In this document: positions 5,366-6,839 of the stretch, one piece after another
How the letters are laid out: the number at the start of each line of letters is the position of its first letter
How positions within the stretch are numbered: position 1 is the stretch's first letter
Origin: DATMXS01 sp050260275
Lineage (GTDB): Bacteria; Acidobacteriota; Terriglobia; Bryobacterales; Bryobacteraceae
Length of the DNA stretch: 6,839 bases
Direction: 5' to 3'
Assembly: GCA_050260275.1 (NCBI GenBank)
Contig: JBLNBX010000238.1
Location: 1-6,839 of the forward strand
The notes under the pieces: generated by a model
The model's database searches: none
Told to the model about the DNA's origin: nothing
What the model saw: the letters and a program-made list of their open reading frames with translations, nothing else
Position numbers and translations under genes: made by a program

Positions 5366-6839
5366 ATGCCCAGGGTATGGAACGGACTGTGGGGCGACCT
5401 GCGCCTGGCGGTCCGAAGCCTCCGCAAAGCCCCTCTCTTTACCGCTATTTCCATTTCGATTCTCACTGCCGGACTGGGCGCAAACATCGCTATTTTCAAT
5501 ATTGTAAATACGCTTCTGCTGCGGCCCCTGCCCGTCGAAGACGCCGGCCGGCTAGTGTCCATACTACCCACAGACAGGAGCGGCCGGACGCAGGGGTTCA
5601 CCTGGGCAGCTTTCGAGGAACTGCGGCGCAACCAGAGGCATTTCAGCGCAATGTCCGCCCGCGCCAGTGCGGGTATCCGCGCCGTCGAGGCCAGCGGGAT
5701 GCTTTCGCCTCGCGCCGTCGTTGTCGCGAGCGCGGATTACTTCATCGCTCTGGGCGTGAAGCCCTTTCTGGGCGCAACATTTCAACCAGGCGCAGGGGAC
5801 CGCGAGCGCCTGGCCGTCATCGGCCACAGGTTCTGGAAGACGCAGATGGGCGCGCGGCATGACGCCATCGGCGCGTTCATCCGCATTGACGGCCATCCGT
5901 ACACCGTCGCGGCCGTGTTGCCAGAAAACTATCACGGTTTTGCTGCCGGAGATCCGGACGACATCACTATACCGGTTTCGTCGTTCTACGACCCCGGCTG
6001 GCTGCTACCGCGGCCGGACTTCGAAATCCTGGCCCGCCTGGAGCCGGGAGTATCGATAGACCAGGCCCGTGAGCAACTGCGCTCCGTCTGGCCCGCCGTT
6101 AAGCAAGCGTCCGTTTCGCCCGCCTTGAGCGCGCGCGAGCGCGAAGAGTTCCTGGCGCAGCGGCTGTATGTCAGCTCGGCATCACGGGGCAGCCCAAGTG
6201 ACGACATCCGGGAGCACTTTGCCCGCCGCGTGCTGGTGCTGCTGGGCGCGGTTGGCCTGACGCTCCTGATTGCGTGCGTGAATATCGCCGGGCTCATGCT
6301 GTCCCGCGCCGCCGCCCACGCGCACGACGCCAGCGTCCGGGCCGCCCTGGGAGCGGGGCGCTTCAGAATCATGCGGCAGGCTGCCGCAGAGGCCATGCTG
6401 CTGGTGGCCCCGGCCGCTGCCGCCGGATCGCTTCTGGGGACGTGGCTGAGCCGGAAGTTGGCGGATTTCATGTGGATCAGAGTGATCCCGCACGATATTG
6501 CGCTCAACCCTGACGCGCGTGTGTTCGGTTTTGTGGTGGCATCCGCATTGCTGACGTGCCTGCTGGCCTCCGCGCTGCCTGCATGGCAACTGACGCGCAT
6601 AGCGCCTGCTGCCGCTCTGTATGGCGCCGGACGCGGCGGAGCGGCTTCGCGCCGGCAATGGGCAGGGCGGGCGCTGGTCGTGGCGCAGTCGGCGCTGGCT
6701 GTCGTGCTGCTGACCGCCGCGGGTCTGTTCGCAGCGAGCCTCATGAACATCAAGTCGCTCGAGCTCAAGTTCAAGGCGAAGGAGGTGCTCGCTGTTCAAC
6801 TCGCCGGACGCCCGGGCGCCTACGACGACCCCTCGTTCG
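5366..6839 (+). CDS. ADOP-type MacB/FtsX-family permease, N-terminal 491 residues (cut by right edge)
   Basis: An inner-membrane permease of the MacB/FtsX superfamily, in the acidobacterial duplicated orphan permease (ADOP) arrangement. The start LWGDLRLAVRSLRKAPLFTA matches the family's usual 'DLRyAlRmLrKsPgFT' opening. Segments in order: helix 1 at about 26-50, ending NTLLLRPLPVEDAGRLV; a periplasmic MacB_PCD-like domain at about 55-285; helices at about 288-312 (VLLGAVGLTLLIACVNIAGL), 342-362 and 386-406, forming one FtsX domain with VRAALGAGRFRIMRQ at 324-338; then GRALVVAQSALAVVLLTAAG (434-453), which normally opens the second half-repeat. Known ADOP proteins run to about 800-900 residues, so a second half should lie to the right. 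No ATPase gene is visible. The usual Arg-Glu before 'iavRaALGA' is His-Asp here (320-321). ATG 5366 is chosen from the family N-terminus; ATG 5354 in the same frame is possible. Neither has a well-spaced ribosome site. The substrate is unknown. Confidence 0.92.
   Translation, partial: MPRVWNGLWGDLRLAVRSLRKAPLFTAISISILTAGLGANIAIFNIVNTLLLRPLPVEDAGRLVSILPTDRSGRTQGFTWAAFEELRRNQRHFSAMSARASAGIRAVEASGMLSPRAVVVASADYFIALGVKPFLGATFQPGAGDRERLAVIGHRFWKTQMGARHDAIGAFIRIDGHPYTVAAVLPENYHGFAAGDPDDITIPVSSFYDPGWLLPRPDFEILARLEPGVSIDQAREQLRSVWPAVKQASVSPALSAREREEFLAQRLYVSSASRGSPSDDIREHFARRVLVLLGAVGLTLLIACVNIAGLMLSRAAAHAHDASVRAALGAGRFRIMRQAAAEAMLLVAPAAAAGSLLGTWLSRKLADFMWIRVIPHDIALNPDARVFGFVVASALLTCLLASALPAWQLTRIAPAAALYGAGRGGAASRRQWAGRALVVAQSALAVVLLTAAGLFAASLMNIKSLELKFKAKEVLAVQLAGRPGAYDDPSF

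Noticed and set aside
5986..6774. Long minus-strand open frames (262 and 205 codons) opposite the permease
   Set aside because: The plus-strand frame reads continuously as a MacB/FtsX permease with clear helices. The antisense products are Ala/Arg/Ser-rich with no domain.

Overview
This window comes from a GC-rich bacterial chromosome, most likely a member of the Acidobacteriota close to the Solibacter/Bryobacter group. The main evidence is the large MacB/FtsX-type permease at the right edge. It has the layout of the 'acidobacterial duplicated orphan permease' (ADOP) family, which is strongly expanded in that phylum. The other four proteins fit this placement but do not prove it. The window has five protein-coding genes, two of them cut by the window edges. 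I saw no rRNA, tRNA, CRISPR array, insertion sequence or integrase.

Layout, left to right. (1) Positions 1-1702, minus strand: the first 567 residues of pyruvate:ferredoxin oxidoreductase (PFOR, nifJ/por), running off the left edge. (2) 1703-2043: a 341-bp divergent intergenic region with promoter-like -10 boxes for both flanking genes, a 17-bp imperfect direct repeat, a GGCGCC hairpin and a near-palindrome at the PFOR -10 box. (3) 2044-3042, plus strand: an NADP-dependent aldo/keto reductase with an intact catalytic tetrad. (4) 3043-3078: a short convergent gap; a possible intrinsic terminator lies over it and the end of the next gene. (5) 3079-5282, minus strand: a two-gene operon, queG (epoxyqueuosine reductase, last step of queuosine synthesis in tRNA) followed by a secreted or envelope TPR protein. 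Their stop and start codons overlap as TGATG. (6) 5283-5365: a short, AT-rich divergent gap. (7) 5366 to the right edge, plus strand: the N-terminal 491 residues of the ADOP-type permease.

The genes look like ordinary chromosomal housekeeping and accessory genes rather than one dedicated system. PFOR joins pyruvate oxidation to reduced ferredoxin. The aldo/keto reductase reduces an unknown carbonyl and shares only a divergent control region with PFOR. QueG matures tRNA in the cytoplasm, and its coupled TPR partner is probably exported, so any functional link between them is unclear. I found no convincing previously undescribed system. The points most worth a second look are the divergent control region, the Iml2/TTC39-like core in the TPR protein, and the very short or absent leaders of the two plus-strand genes.
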